Below are positions 1 to 11,170 of a stretch of 64,000 nt of DNA, piece by piece. The translations under genes and the position numbers were made by a program. This DNA is from Glandiceps talaboti (taxonomy: Eukaryota > Hemichordata > Enteropneusta > Spengelidae): the NCBI RefSeq assembly GCF_964340395.1, contig NC_135549.1, positions 30,352,832-30,416,831 on the forward strand. The letters run 5' to 3'. The notes under the pieces were generated by a model that was given only the letters and a program-made list of their open reading frames with translations, searched no databases and was not told the DNA's origin. Position 1 is the first letter of the stretch. Each line of letters starts with the position of its first letter.

Positions 1-168
1 ACTCCTATATTTTTCACTGCACCCAAAGTATTTTGCTTTTGCTTTTGAAGTGCATGTTGAATGTAACACATTTAGTTATGGTATAATTGAGGTGGATATA
101 TATATATATATAACTCGGTGAGTATCAATCTGCTAAGACAGTGCTCTATACCGCAGTGGCAGAGCGTA

Positions 169-313
169 ATAGTTTTGGTAGTACTGGAACTCTTTCTTGG
201 GTGTAACTCGGAGTTTCACGCATATTGCGATCATCAGACACTCAGAGTGTCTGATGATCGCAATATGCGTGAAACTCCGAGTTACACCCAAGAAAGAGTT
301 CCAGTACTACCAA

Positions 314-319
<6 letters not shown>
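169..319. repeat. 75-bp perfect inverted repeat (palindrome, 1-nt centre)
   Basis: The arms 169-243 and 245-319 are exact reverse complements around a single A at 244, so the strand can fold into a 75-bp hairpin. The right arm runs straight into a long TA tract, and a short TA tract sits at about 99-112, just upstream. A sequence resembling a tRNA A-box (GCAGTGGCAGAGCG, about 153-166) lies just outside the left arm, but no convincing B-box is seen. Perfect identity implies a recent origin by foldback duplication, gene conversion between arms, or an assembly artefact. Confidence 0.9.

Positions 320-403
<84 letters not shown>
317..403. repeat. (TA)n microsatellite
   Basis: Uninterrupted TA dinucleotides, about 43 units, abutting the right arm of the palindrome. 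The long open frames here only translate the repeat and are not genes. Confidence 0.97.
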
Positions 404-405
<2 letters not shown>

Positions 406-659
406 TTTTATACGAACAGTAGCTGACAAATTTGATATTCAAAGCATAATTCATATGGTTTTTTTCTCTATCATGTTGAAATGTCTATTGTCATTTTTGT
501 GTTACATGGATTGCTACTGTACTGTGGAGGTGAATTTATCAAATGTTGGAGTTGCTGTCCCATTACTTGTAAACCATTCAATAGAACTAATTTTATTTTC
601 ATTTTTCATTTTAGATCCAGTATACTGGAAGAGTGCACTATTGGTGCTCAAATGCCAAT
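404..659. other. Non-coding, nothing recognised
   Basis: AT-rich sequence between the TA tract and the first recognisable coding relic. I see no conserved frame or repeat. Confidence 0.5.
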
Positions 660-3280
660 GTCGAATAAAGACATTCTGGAGCTTTACTTCACCAGTAAAA
701 GGTTTGGATAGCTGTTTCGCTGCAATCCCTTCACTCTCCTCCTTACCTGGCTACAACGGTTTGCTGCGACCAACACAACAAACAGGACAGAGACTCAGCT
801 ACGTGCAAAGTGTACAAAGACAAATAAAAAACACGAACAACTTGTAAGAAAATTTCAGAAAAGCCGAAATCAGAAAAATTCTGCAACTCTGCATGGGAAC
901 ATTATGTCTTACCTGATTAAACAGTTACATGGGGCCAAAGTTTTCCAATTGATAGAGAAGCTGCTGCCATTTTCCTCGATGGTATTGTTAGTGAGTTAAA
1001 AGAGCAGTTGAAAGAGAAGACTGAGAAAGAGAAGGAGCTGCAGGAAACAATTAACAACTTGACATCTCTGGAAACCAAAGAAAAGGGTGGCCTATACAAA
1101 ACTGAAATAAGACTAGTTAGGAGTCAGTTCAAACCAGATTGAATCTGTAATACGAACAGTACTAGGGCACCTCTCTCCAATGGATTTGAAAAATGTCAAA
1201 TTGCCAAAAAGATCTACAGCACAGAAATTAAAGTGTGAAGCAGGGCAGCTTGCCACATTGAGGGGATTAGTGGAATGGTCAAAACGAGAAAACAAAGATG
1301 TTGCCTATATGACAGACAAAACTACAAAAGGCCAGCTTGAATGGCTCACTCATAAAGTGGTCCTGTCTCCAAGCCATGATGAATGTGACACCGGCTCCCG
1401 AACTGTATTCACTCTCGGTCTCACACCCATAGCTGGAGGCAAAGCTCAAGATACTCTAGATGACCTTCGAAAGTTACTTTCAGAACTTCAGAGACTAGGC
1501 ACAGACATGAATTTGCAAGATGTGGAAGAAACATATAATGTTATGAATTTCAAAGCAAGAATGTCAGATAGAGCTGCAACAGAAGGAAAGTTAACGAAAC
1601 TGCTATGTGAAATGAAGACAGAAGAATTAGAACGGCTAGTACCAACATGGAATGAAATGACTGAAACAGAAAGAGATGAAAAAATAAGAATTCATGCATT
1701 CACATGTGGTGCACACAAATTGACAAACATGACTGAAGCCATGAATAAAGCTGCTGTTAAATACCTGTATGCTGATGATCATGATAGCAGTTTCAGGATG
1801 AATGCATGGTGTTTAGAAGCACATTTATGAAGCGGACAAATTGCTGTGTGAACAGAGTAAAAAGGAATATGCAAAAGGCAAAGACTTTAAGGCATTCTGT
1901 TTGTCTCAGGACACACTCAAGCAATTGGCCTCACAGCTATTTACTCCTATTGTTGGGTCTTGGTACCTAATCTACTTTCATAATAGCCTCCCAACGTATG
2001 TAGGTGGGCAGTTTATCAAGCTTTTTCTTTTGGATCAGCGTGATTCAAAAGGTCACTGGAATAAGTTGGAAGCCAGTGTGTACGATGGTTACAATGACCA
2101 ACATATTATGGCAGAAGAGCGAGCTTATGCCATACTCTACTATGAGGTCTGTTTGCCTTTAATGGTGAAAACAAAGTCAGTAAAACACATACTTGAAATG
2201 AACGAAATCTATGATGCAACTGTGAAGAAACTGAAAGAATGGAGTTGAGATCCAGAAAGTATCTTTGAAGGAAGTGAGAAACTTTGGATGCAGTGAGAAA
2301 TGAGAGTCACAAAATGTACATTTTAGAAGTTCGACGTCCAGATGACACAGATAATAAAGTAAAGGAAATCTTGAAAGTGTGTTGTGCTGCTGGGGCGGAG
2401 AAATTGGCTCAACATGCTAGAGAGCATCTACCAGGAGGTGAATTTGCAGTGCCAACTCAAAAGCAGATTCAAGCTGCTAGTCTACTGCCAGGGGCAACGA
2501 ATGATCCTTGTGAAAGCGACTTCGGTCTACTTGATCAGATGAGTAAATCAGCCCCGTCTAGTAACCCAATGTCATTGTCATCAGTGGTTCGTGCAAAGCG
2601 TGACAAGGCAACTGATTGGGCAATGACACAAGACCAAGAATTGAAAGAAAAACTTGTCCATGCAGCACAGAAAGAAGCAAAGAGACAACACAAAATGGTA
2701 GGAACAAAAGATAGGCAGCTTCTTGCTCTAGAGGAAATTAAGAAGAAAGAACGAGAAGAAAAAATCAGGAAACGCCAAGCAGTTATGCAAAAGAAGGAAG
2801 TTAAACAGACAAAAATGAGAAAAGAGCTAGCTGAAAACAGAGATCAGAGACCAACAGAAAATCCGGACATTAAGTGGGGCACAGTGTAACAGACAACTAC
2901 AGTTTTGGAATCTACTTGCTGAAGATGTAAACATTAATAACTCTGAAACACTGAAAGGAAGATCAAAATTAAAAGTTGAACAGAAAAGGAAGCTATTGTT
3001 AAAACTTGTGAAAACAAATACAAATGTAATGCCCAAAGTTAAGGAAAAAAAACCCTCTGTGGTAACTGTTGTGAACATGGACAGTTCATCGGATGACGAC
3101 GACGACAACTTACCTCTAGTTGAAATCATCAGACCAAAGTCTTACACTTCTGATGAGGAGTCTGAAGATAACTTACCTCTTTCCAAAGTATGTCGCCATG
3201 ACACTGGTTACAATGATGATGATGATGATGATAACCAGCCTTCATCAGAATACTTACCTCTTTCAAAGCTGATCAAGTAA
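660..3280 (+). pseudogene. Transposase-like gene, family A copy 1 (decayed)
   Basis: I do not recognise a named family, but the same protein recurs at 38.3-40.8, 44.3-46.4 and 53.7-54.8 kb, so it is treated as a multicopy element gene. Blocks in order: a basic N-terminal region (about 660-860), a coiled coil (about 960-1090), a block with MTDKTTK (about 1302), a block with KARMSDRAA followed by FTCGAHKLTN (about 1551-1730), a block with HLPGGEF then CESDFGLLD (about 2425-2545), a long charged KE-rich helix (2640-2880), and an acidic tail with repeated DDDD..LPL units (3080-3280). The three conserved acidic positions (D of MTDKTTK, D of MSDR, E of ESDFG) could be an RNase H-fold DDE triad; that is inference. 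The frame is broken at about 1140, 1830, 2248-2284 and 2889, so it is a relic. Confidence 0.6.
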
Positions 3281-4262
3281 AGCCCGAAACTAATTTGTAA
3301 AGGCAATGGAAAAACTGTTTTGTTTAATTCATTCTGAAGCTGGTAAGGTGTAAGTGTAGAAAAATAATGACTGTACCTCTCGATAAATCCTGTCATGATG
3401 ACCCCTTTTAACTCCTTCAGTCATGTTTAAATGCCTATTTTTTTCTCATTTGAGTGGAAAATTTGCAATAATATCATAAAATGATAACTGTGAATGTTTA
3501 AATATATGAAAATAAACAACAAAAGAGAAGAAAATGTGGCTTTGGTGCTTCGAAATTGACAATAAACCTAGCAGGGCTCATTGAAAAGCATGCATGACCT
3601 TTGACCTCTTGGGTGAGTCCCGAGTATAGAATGTTAAAATTTGCAGCTGATTGTTATCAATATTCTCTAAATTGTTGAATGATGCAAATAATAGATATGC
3701 AACATGTTTTTGTTGCTCTTTTAACAGGATAAGTCAAAATAGCATGAACTGCTCTATTTTTGCTTATTAGATCCCTGGAAATCTGTAATTTTGCTTACCG
3801 GCAAAACATCTAATTTGCATAGGATTATCACATAATTTGCATATTTTTGCCAGAAAATTAATTTTTTCAGAGTCAATCACTATTTTGTGTATTAGACTAA
3901 TATATCTGAAAGTTTCATTCACTTCACTCAAAAATTAAAAAAATGATTTTTTATCCCAAATTTGGCCATTTTTAGTGGCAAACGGTAAAATTCATATTTT
4001 TCAAGGCCTATATATTTCTAAGTCACATCATATTTGTGATAATTTGTCGTCATTTATTCTTTATTTTGGTATTTGTTGTCCAAGTTATACTGAAAAAAGA
4101 TTGATTTCCATGGTGTTTCTTTGTAAAATTTGGTCCTAAAATAGCCAATTTGTCCTATTTTGCACCTTTCTGAAATTGTGAGAAATCACACAATTTGCAA
4201 TATTCAGCCCAAATTTTCTATAATTTCTAAGTTTGCCAAAGCTCTGAAATTTTTAAACTGAA
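3281..4262. other. AT-rich non-coding spacer
   Basis: No conserved reading frame on either strand. It contains poly(A)-signal-like AATAAA sequences near 3510 and 3560 and many T and A runs. It separates two unrelated element relics. Confidence 0.5.
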
Positions 4263-5956
4263 TTATCCTGACAACAGACATGAGAAAAACACACAGACTG
4301 CAAGATTCATGCCATCAACAATTGTATTGTTACAACTCAAACATGTGATTTCATCTTGATGTGGAAATAGACCCATTGGCCTCCCTACAGATGTACCAGC
4401 AACAAGAAAGCTGTGTGGTTTTGTAGGACATATGGCTAAATAGGGGTGCTCTAACAAGTGTGAAAAGGAATTCAAAACAGGGGGGTTTTGGTGAGAAAGT
4501 TGATGTCAGTGGCTTTGAGGCTAATCCTATCAGACACAATTTCAAACAACGGTCCTAGGTAGAGGAGATTGAACAGGAGACAACATTGACAGGTCAAAAT
4601 AGACTAATATCTCAGTACGGGGTACGATATACAGCTTTGATGAAACTTTCATATTTTGATTGTGTTAGATACCATGTAATTGATCAACTTCATAATCTGT
4701 TCCTTGGCACTGGAAAGCACATAATGAAAAATGTCTGGTTAAACAAAGATAAACCCAGAATATCATGTGTACAGCTTATTCTTATCCAATGAAAGATTGG
4801 CAGCACTAAAGTTCCTTCAAGCATGGGGAGAATGCCACTGAAAATTGCAAGTAATTTTGGAGGGTTTACTGCTGATCAATGGAAACATTGGATTGTATTG
4901 TTTTCTGTGTTTTCCTTGAAAGGTATTTTGCACACCAAAGAGTTAACAGTGTGGCGTCTTTTTGTACTAGCATGTCGACTGCTTTGTTCCCCAGTTATTT
5001 CTATAAGCAACATTGCCAAAGGGAGTGCTTTCCTTATGCATTGTTATTGTGAATTTGAAAAGATTTATGGTCCACATTTAGTGACACCAAATATGCACTA
5101 CCATACACATTTAGTAGACTGTATTTTGGACTATGGTCCTGTGTATTCCTTTTGAACATTTCCATACGAACGATATAATGGTATACTTGCTGAACTCTGT
5201 TGTGGTCGCAGATCTGTAGAAATACAAATAATGCGCAAATTTCTGAATGAGCAATTTCTCCGTAGCGTGTGTAGGCCAAGTGAATTTCAAAGTGATTTTG
5301 ATAAGTATTTTCCTCTTGATAGCAATTATAGGTCATTAGCTGAAATCTCTCATGATGAGAAATCCATCGTTCAACTTGGGCATTTGTCTCAAGGTAATGT
5401 TGAACTGAATACAGTTAGTATTGCACAAACAATGCATTTATTTCAAATGGCAGGGCCTTTTTGTATGGAATTTCTTGATGAGACATGGGTAAATAGTCTG
5501 GAAACCATGTACACAAGTGTATTTGGAAATACTGTATGTCAAGTCAGTGATATATTAAGACGTGTAGCAGTCAAAGTAATGGGAGAGGTCTTAGGCTCAG
5601 AACATACTCGTCACAAAAGACCATCATTGATTTTAGCCAAATGATGTACTCATGGAGGTGCAATAGATCTTTCAAGTAAATATGCTAGACCAGGGATTCT
5701 TGAGTACATTTTTTCACAGTTTCTGAATGTCAATGGTAAACCAAAACTAGTAATTATTGCAAAAGTGCGTTTGTTTCAAAACCACCCAGCTCATACTTAC
5801 TTTGGTGAACCAGTGGAAGTGTGGTGTAAAGATGCGCCTACGAAATATCTGGCCCTGCATCATCCATCCCTGTACAGAGAATACAAGGAATGTTTGTGGC
5901 ATGTTTTGATAAGGTCACAGGAGAAAGTGTCATGTATGTCATTCCTTTGCCACTAA
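4263..5956 (+). pseudogene. CACTA/EnSpm-type DDE transposase relic
   Basis: The order of motifs matches the large transposase of CACTA (EnSpm/CMC) elements as I know the family. An ATRKLCGFVGHMAK..C..C segment (about 4398-4470) is followed by GVRYTALMKLSYFDCVRYHVID then HNLFLGTGKHIMKNVW (4620-4740), ADQWKHW (about 4874), NMHYHTHLVDCILDYGPVYSF (5090-5152) and the FPYERYNG block (about 5160). The reading frame changes at about 4550, 4790 and 5640-5765. At 5153-5155 a TGA stops the frame exactly where the family has a tryptophan (GPVYSFW), so one base change explains that stop. A last block (5765-5956) fits the C-terminal part of the family. No terminal inverted repeats were found for this copy. 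Confidence 0.75.
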
Positions 5957-6229
5957 AATTATATGTGTGAAAGGAATTCAGATTTTAATATGAAGTTAGT
6001 TTTGTTTTTTAGGTAATTAAATCTCAGTTGTTATTGTTTTATGAATGATAACACATCTATTATCAGAATTAATGACAGGCAACCTTGTGTATCTGTGTTT
6101 TCCATAAATCTAGCCAACCATCAATATTGTGTACACTATGGTATTACACATGCATTTCAATTGAAGGAATTAAATTTTAAATACTGTATTCTATTACTTA
6201 TTGCCTTTACTGTGCCTTTAATGGTGTGT

Positions 6230-6301
6230 ATGAATGAATGAATGAATGAATGAATGAATGAATGAATGAATGAATGAATGAATGAATGAATGAATGAATG
6301 A
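6230..6301. repeat. (TGAA)n microsatellite
   Basis: About 18 tetranucleotide units between the CACTA relic and the LTR retrotransposon. Antisense frames here translate to FIHS repeats and are not genes. Confidence 0.97.
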
Positions 6302-6409
6302 AATACAATTAGACCAAGTTTGTTTGTGAATGGTAAGCGTTTTAAGGTCTCTTTACTGCACATGAAATGCCAGGAGAACTTAAAATTCGTTTTCAGAACT
6401 GAGCCTATA

Positions 6410-6413
6410 GCTA
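6410..6413. other. Target-site duplication GCTA, left copy
   Basis: GCTA directly before the left LTR equals GCTA directly after the right LTR (15728-15731). Ty3/gypsy integrases make 4-6 bp duplications. Confidence 0.7.
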
Positions 6414-6516
6414 TGTTGTGGAACGAGGTCGCGATTCCCGAAGTCAACCCGGAATTGCCGACCTCCGTGAATCGCGTGACTTGCTCAGTGTACTTTTACC
6501 TATAACACTGCGTACA
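6414..6516 (+). repeat. 5' LTR (103 bp)
   Basis: Starts TG and ends CA. The first 79 bases match the 3' LTR with about 6 differences, while the last about 24 are much more diverged. It contains a short inverted pair, CGCGATTC and GAATCGCG, that could form a stem. A 103-bp LTR is very short for a 9-kb gypsy element. Confidence 0.8.
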
Positions 6517-7250
6517 GTCGGTCCGATTTATCAGCGGTACGCGGTTCAGGCTTTCAAATTTGCTGCAAAATAGGTATCTGGGAACAAGGTGGGTACATTT
6601 CAGTTGGCGTCGCCTCGAGACACGAAGGGTTTGGACGGTGAGGTACATTTGGTGAGTTCGTACAATGTTCTGGTCCATATATGATCTCCTCACACAATGG
6701 ACGTTTATAAATGCCCTTCGAACGACTTTCAGAAACTAACAAACAAGATTTGGGAGTTAAATATAAAAAAACAACAGGTCAAATCCCGGGCCGATGTACA
6801 GGAAAGCGCAACGAAGTTGTGGCAAAAATCATCCGATCAAAGTGTTGCTGATGAGCCTACACCCAGTCACGAAATGTCTCCCATTTCAAAAAAGAAAGAA
6901 AGTGAAACCAGACATACCAGTAATCAGTGTGACTTGACGTGTAAATTCAGTGTTGTTGTGTTCTGTTGGTTTTCAATAAAAGTATTTTGAGTTAAAATGG
7001 TTTTCTGTTTTTATTTATAATTCAGTAGTATATTGGTACGTTGTTTGAAAGTGGAAGTATACAGTATGAGTCTGAAACGATTTTCAATTTTAGGTCAGTT
7101 AAGTTAGGTGGGGGGGGGGGGAGGGGTCTGGAACCTAACTTAAGCAATTAAGTTAGATATATTATATTGAACTGTTGATGTTGCCTCTTAGACCAACACA
7201 AAGAAGTAAATGAAAATCAAACAACTGAACGAGAAAATAGTTTTGAAGAT
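6517..7250 (+). other. 5' leader of the retrotransposon with a small open frame
   Basis: Lies between the 5' LTR and gag. It holds a 97-codon frame (6697-6990, starting MDVYKCPSND and lysine-rich) with no recognised domain, an AATAAA-like signal at about 6976, and a G-rich hairpin at 7099-7143. No tRNA primer-binding sequence beginning TGG is obvious directly after the LTR. Confidence 0.45.
7099..7143. repeat. Hairpin with 11-bp arms and a G-run loop
   Basis: TTAAGTTAGGT (7099-7109) and its exact complement (7133-7143) enclose a loop of about 14 G, an A and 4 more G. The loop could form a G-quadruplex. It lies in the leader where packaging or dimerisation signals of retroelements usually sit. 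Confidence 0.7.
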
Positions 7251-8580
7251 TTGTATGGAAATGTTACCAAAATTATAGATCGAAGAAATACACAGATTGA
7301 TAATGGTAGCAACATCAGAAAACGAAGAGAAAAGAATACATACAAACCAAAACAAAATAAAAATGTCATGTTTGATGAGAGTGATGACGATGAGTGTTAT
7401 TCATATGACGAATCACGCCGATTTCCACGTGAATCTGTATCATTACCTGATCGTAGAGGTAAATCACGTCATCACTTGTCATCTCTCACCTGACGATGAC
7501 ATTGAGTCACGTCCCCTAACAAGACAATTCCGTAGAAACGGAAATAGGGACGCAGGAGAATACTCTCCACATTGGGATCAGGAAAGTTGTGACACTAGGT
7601 CAAAACCTTCTTTCACAAAACCTTTATCTATCCCTAAATCATTATTGTATGATGGAACATCTAACTGGACAGTGTTCAAAACTAAATTTGATAAATATGC
7701 AAATTTAAATCAGTGGTCATCAGAGACTTGTAAAGAATACCTATGTTGGTTTCTGGAGGGTAAGGCCAGTACTTACCACACTCTGATGATGGATCGTCAT
7801 ATAAACTTAACCTATAAGCAGATAATGACTAAGCCGGAGAAGAGTTTTGGTTTTAGAGAGCTTCCGGAATCGGCTCGATTGTAGTTTCATCAGGCAAAAC
7901 AACAACCTGATGACAGTCTTGAAGACTGGGCTGATAGGGTCTTGTCTTTAGCTGTCAGAGCTTACTGTGATTTGTCTGATGAACACATGTACAGACAGGC
8001 AGTAGTTCGATTTTACAAGGGTACCAATGATAAGGAAGCTGGTGAGCTCGAGTGTGCCACAAACCAACGTCCTCAGTCAATCGAAGATGTGATTGATTGT
8101 GTACGTTGGTACCAGCATAATCACAGAGCCATCTATTGGAAAACGATTAGAAAAGAAGTGAGACGTGCAGAATCTGAACTGGAGGATCAAGTAGATGAAT
8201 TGACTACTTGTCGGGCAACTTCGCGTCAATCTCCGAAATCGTTTTATAATAACCCATCAAATAGTCAACAGAAATGGGTCAGTGAAAGTAAACTGACAGA
8301 AATAACAAAGATTATGGACAAAAGAATGTCCAATTTAGAATTACAAGTGGCCAGTATCAAAGCTACAATGGAGACCGTGACATCTCAATTGAAAAACGTT
8401 GTTTCACGTCTTTCAGAGAGAGGTTCACTAAGCCGATCTCCATCTACTGGTGCTTACACATGTTTTCACTGTGGAGGTAGTGGACATTTCAAAATAGATT
8501 GTCCACAATTGATGGCAAATAAAGATAAGAGGGTTCAGTTTGTCGAGTTAAACCACGACGGGTCAAGCAGCGAGGCCTAA
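7251..8580 (+). pseudogene. gag: gag-like ORF with CCHC zinc knuckle
   Basis: The structural capsid/nucleocapsid protein of the retrotransposon. After a charged N-terminal stretch, a capsid-like block runs from SLLYDGTSNWTVFKTKFDKY (about 7630) through LCWFLEGKAS (about 7740), which is the usual gag pattern of metazoan Ty3 elements. The block VRAYCDLSDEHMYRQAVVRF (about 7957) follows. A zinc knuckle CFHCGGSGHFKIDC (C-x2-C-x4-H-x4-C) sits at about 8461-8502. Frames shift near 7494 and a TAG at 7882-7884 stops the frame (TTG TAG TTT), with the rest open from 7942 to 8580. About 430 residues in total, a normal size. Confidence 0.75.
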
Positions 8581-8582
8581 AC

Positions 8583-9240
8583 TTGACCCAAATAGAACAA
8601 AATGGCCCTCGCGGTGACGATAAACATTGTCCAAGTGCACTCGTAGATAACATACCTAGTGCAATTATACAATGTTCTTCTTCAAATGAAAGTATACGTA
8701 TGTCTACTAGTTCTCGCCGATTCGAGAATTTGCAGACAGGTAAAGATACTTCTAATTCCGTAGAAATTGGAATACAGGACTATGATGAGGAATACAGGAC
8801 TATGATGAGGAAGAAGAACTTAATCACAATTTCCACAGTCACGGAAATGGCAATGATAGCTGTGTCCTAGATCATGGAGATCATGAAGTTGTTTTGTGTC
8901 GAGTGAGTTCAGGCTCTATGTATACAGTACCTCTACTGGTGCATGGATGTCTTACTCACGCAGTAGTAGACACAACAGCAGAAGTCGCCATTATCTCTGA
9001 TAAATTGTTTAAGAAACTCAATAATAAACCACCAATCATAAAGCAAGTCTCAATGCAGACTGCTGGAAGAGAACTATTAATGAAAGGATTTATAGCTGGT
9101 CCTATGGATATCAAATTGGGAAGTCATAAATTCCAGGAAAATTTGTATGTAGCCCCAATTGGAGACGATATGTTACTAGGTTTAGATATTCTAAGACCAA
9201 AGAAAGTTTGATTATGAACAACTCCGATTTGATGACGAAA
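8583..9240 (+). pseudogene. pol: pol N-terminus with retropepsin-like protease domain
   Basis: The retropepsin-like block is at 8894-9211. A strand-turn VDTTAEVAIIS (about 8966) sits where aspartic proteases have the D-[ST]-G-A catalytic triad, and LLGLDIL (about 9175) matches the second conserved hydrophobic-glycine motif. The catalytic glycine is replaced (DTGA to DTTA), which would be expected to abolish activity. The linker upstream (8583-8870) is a poorly conserved frame containing a 21-bp tandem duplication (about 8771-8812). A frameshift separates it from the RT. Confidence 0.65.
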
Positions 9241-9350
9241 GTGTGAATTTGACGTACACTTGAGGAAAACAAAACTCCTTTGTATCAAAAGTAACCATTC
9301 CATCAACAACAGAAATTCCATCAAACCATGTAGAAAGAATACCTTGTAAT

Positions 9351-10600
9351 ATGGAAAGGGCTATGTCAGAGTTTATTATTGAGCCAGAATCAAATTTAAA
9401 CATTCTATTTCCGAGATCCTTCTATGGAAAAGTGAAACATCCAGTAGTATGCCTGGTAAACATATCCAATGATAAGATCACTCTAAATCCTGGAAAGATA
9501 ATTGGAAGAGCAGTTAAAGCTGAACCATTGCCAAAGAACTTCTTAACTGAAGAACACATGTCAGTAAAAGAAACAACAGTTACTGACAGTAAATTGGAGT
9601 TAAATCTTCCTGAACATTTGCAAGATCTTTTTAAACGGTCTGGTAAACATCTAAGTGTCCGAGAGAAAGATCAATTAACAGATTTGCTCGTCAAGTATGA
9701 AGATGTTTTTGCAGCAAATGATTTTGATTTGGGCAATTTCATCAGAATTAAACATAAAATTGAGACTGGTGATGCAAACCCAATCAAACAACATTTGAGG
9801 CGAACACCTTTACGTTTCATTCAGGAAGAAGAAGCACATTTAATGAAAATGATGGATGCTGGTGTTATTAAACCATCGATATCTGAGTGAGCATGAGCAC
9901 CTGTGTTAGTTATGAAGCAGGATGGTACAGTTCGCTGGTGTGTCGATTATAGAACACTTAATAATATAACTGTTAAGGATGTATTTCCTCTCCCATTAGT
10001 TGAAGAATGTATGGAGACACTGGCAGGAAACGAGTGGTTCTCAAAAGTAGATGCCAATTCAGCATATTGGCAAATACAAATTGATCCTGCAGATCAAAAG
10101 AAAACTGTATTCACTACCCAAGTATGGTCTCTTTGAATTTACAAGAATGCCATTTGGTTTATGTAATGCTCCTGCAACATTTGCTAGAGTGATGGACTTG
10201 GTATTAAGAGGTTTTACTTGGGACGTGGTTCTGCCTTTTCTTGATGATATTCTAGTTCTAGGCTCTTGCTTTGAATAACATCTGCATAGTTTGGAAACAG
10301 TTTTCCAAAGAATGGGAGAATATCAACATAAGCTAAAACTCTTTCAGAAAGAGGTAGAATGTTTGAGTAGAAAGGTTAAGAAGGAGGGTATAGAACTACA
10401 ACAACAATCAATCCACACGGTACAAGAATGGCCTACACGAAGTAATACCAAAGAGGTAGAAGGGTTTGTAGGATTAGCCAATTACCATCGTTCTTTTATA
10501 AAGAATGTTGCTGAACTTGAATTTCCTTTGTACAGTGTTACTGGGAAAAAAGCCCTTGTTTGGAATAGCGAACAACAGTAAGCCTTTGAAAATATCAAAA
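9351..10600 (+). pseudogene. pol: pol: reverse transcriptase domain
   Basis: Classic Ty3/gypsy RT. Visible blocks are an N-terminal PIKQHLRRTPLRF (about 9781), VLVMKQDGTVRWCVDYRTLN (9903), FSKVDANSAYWQI (about 10040), FTRMPFGLCNAPATFARVMD (about 10137) and the catalytic FLDDILVL (about 10240; LDD replaces the YxDD of retroviruses, as usual in gypsy). The thumb and connection region, ending FVGLANYHRSFIKN, continues to 10580. A stop at 9888 and a frameshift between 10100 and 10135 interrupt it. The aspartates of the active site are intact. Confidence 0.85.
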
Positions 10601-11170
10601 GTGCTTTAATATCAGCCCCAATGTTATCTCTCCCAAATGATGAAGATCTTTTCATTTTAGACAATGATGTATCTGATTATGCTATTAGCGCAGAACTAAT
10701 ACAAGTACAGAATGAGGTAGAGAAAGTAATATCGTATGGCAGTTTTGCACTTACACATGAACAAAAAAAGGTACTGTACCACCAGGAAAGAATTATTGGC
10801 AATTGTTCGTTTCACTCGTCAATTTCGACATTAACTTCTTGGTAACCACTTTAAAGTACGAACAGATCATGGCAGTTTACTATGGCTGTTACGTTTTAAG
10901 GAACCTCAGGGTCAATTGGCCAGATATAATATGACCATTGAACATCGACTTAGTAAAAAGCACGCCAATGCAGATGCATTGTCTAGAATACCCGTTGATA
11001 TCGGATGTTCTGAATACAGACACAGTATCAAACCCACTGATCTACCTTGTGGTGGGTGTAAATATTGCACCCACAGGATTCATCAAAATTGGTCACAATT
11101 CATTGACCAGGTTGATGGCATAGTGCCATTAGCGGTTAATACTAAAGCACCAAACACCAAAACACTAGTC
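10601..11170 (+). pseudogene. pol: pol: RNase H domain and linker
   Basis: The block FILDNDVSDYAISAEL (about 10651) corresponds to the first aspartate of the gypsy RNase H. After a frameshift near 10800 follow FKVRTDHGSLLWLLRF (about 10851) and the C-terminal IEHRLSKKHANADALSRIP (about 10939), the standard end of this domain. A cysteine motif LPCGGCKYC (about 11043) follows and matches the linker I associate with gypsy polyproteins of marine invertebrates. The catalytic aspartate at the second position (TDHGSL) is present. Confidence 0.8.

Noticed and set aside
150-210. tRNA/SINE-like A-box at about 153-166
   Set aside because: There is no convincing B-box or tRNA fold; the 75-bp palindrome explains the region better.
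118-847. Overlapping plus-strand frames of about 100 and 216 codons near the TA tract
   Set aside because: They mostly translate the palindrome and TA repeat, with no conserved motif beyond it.
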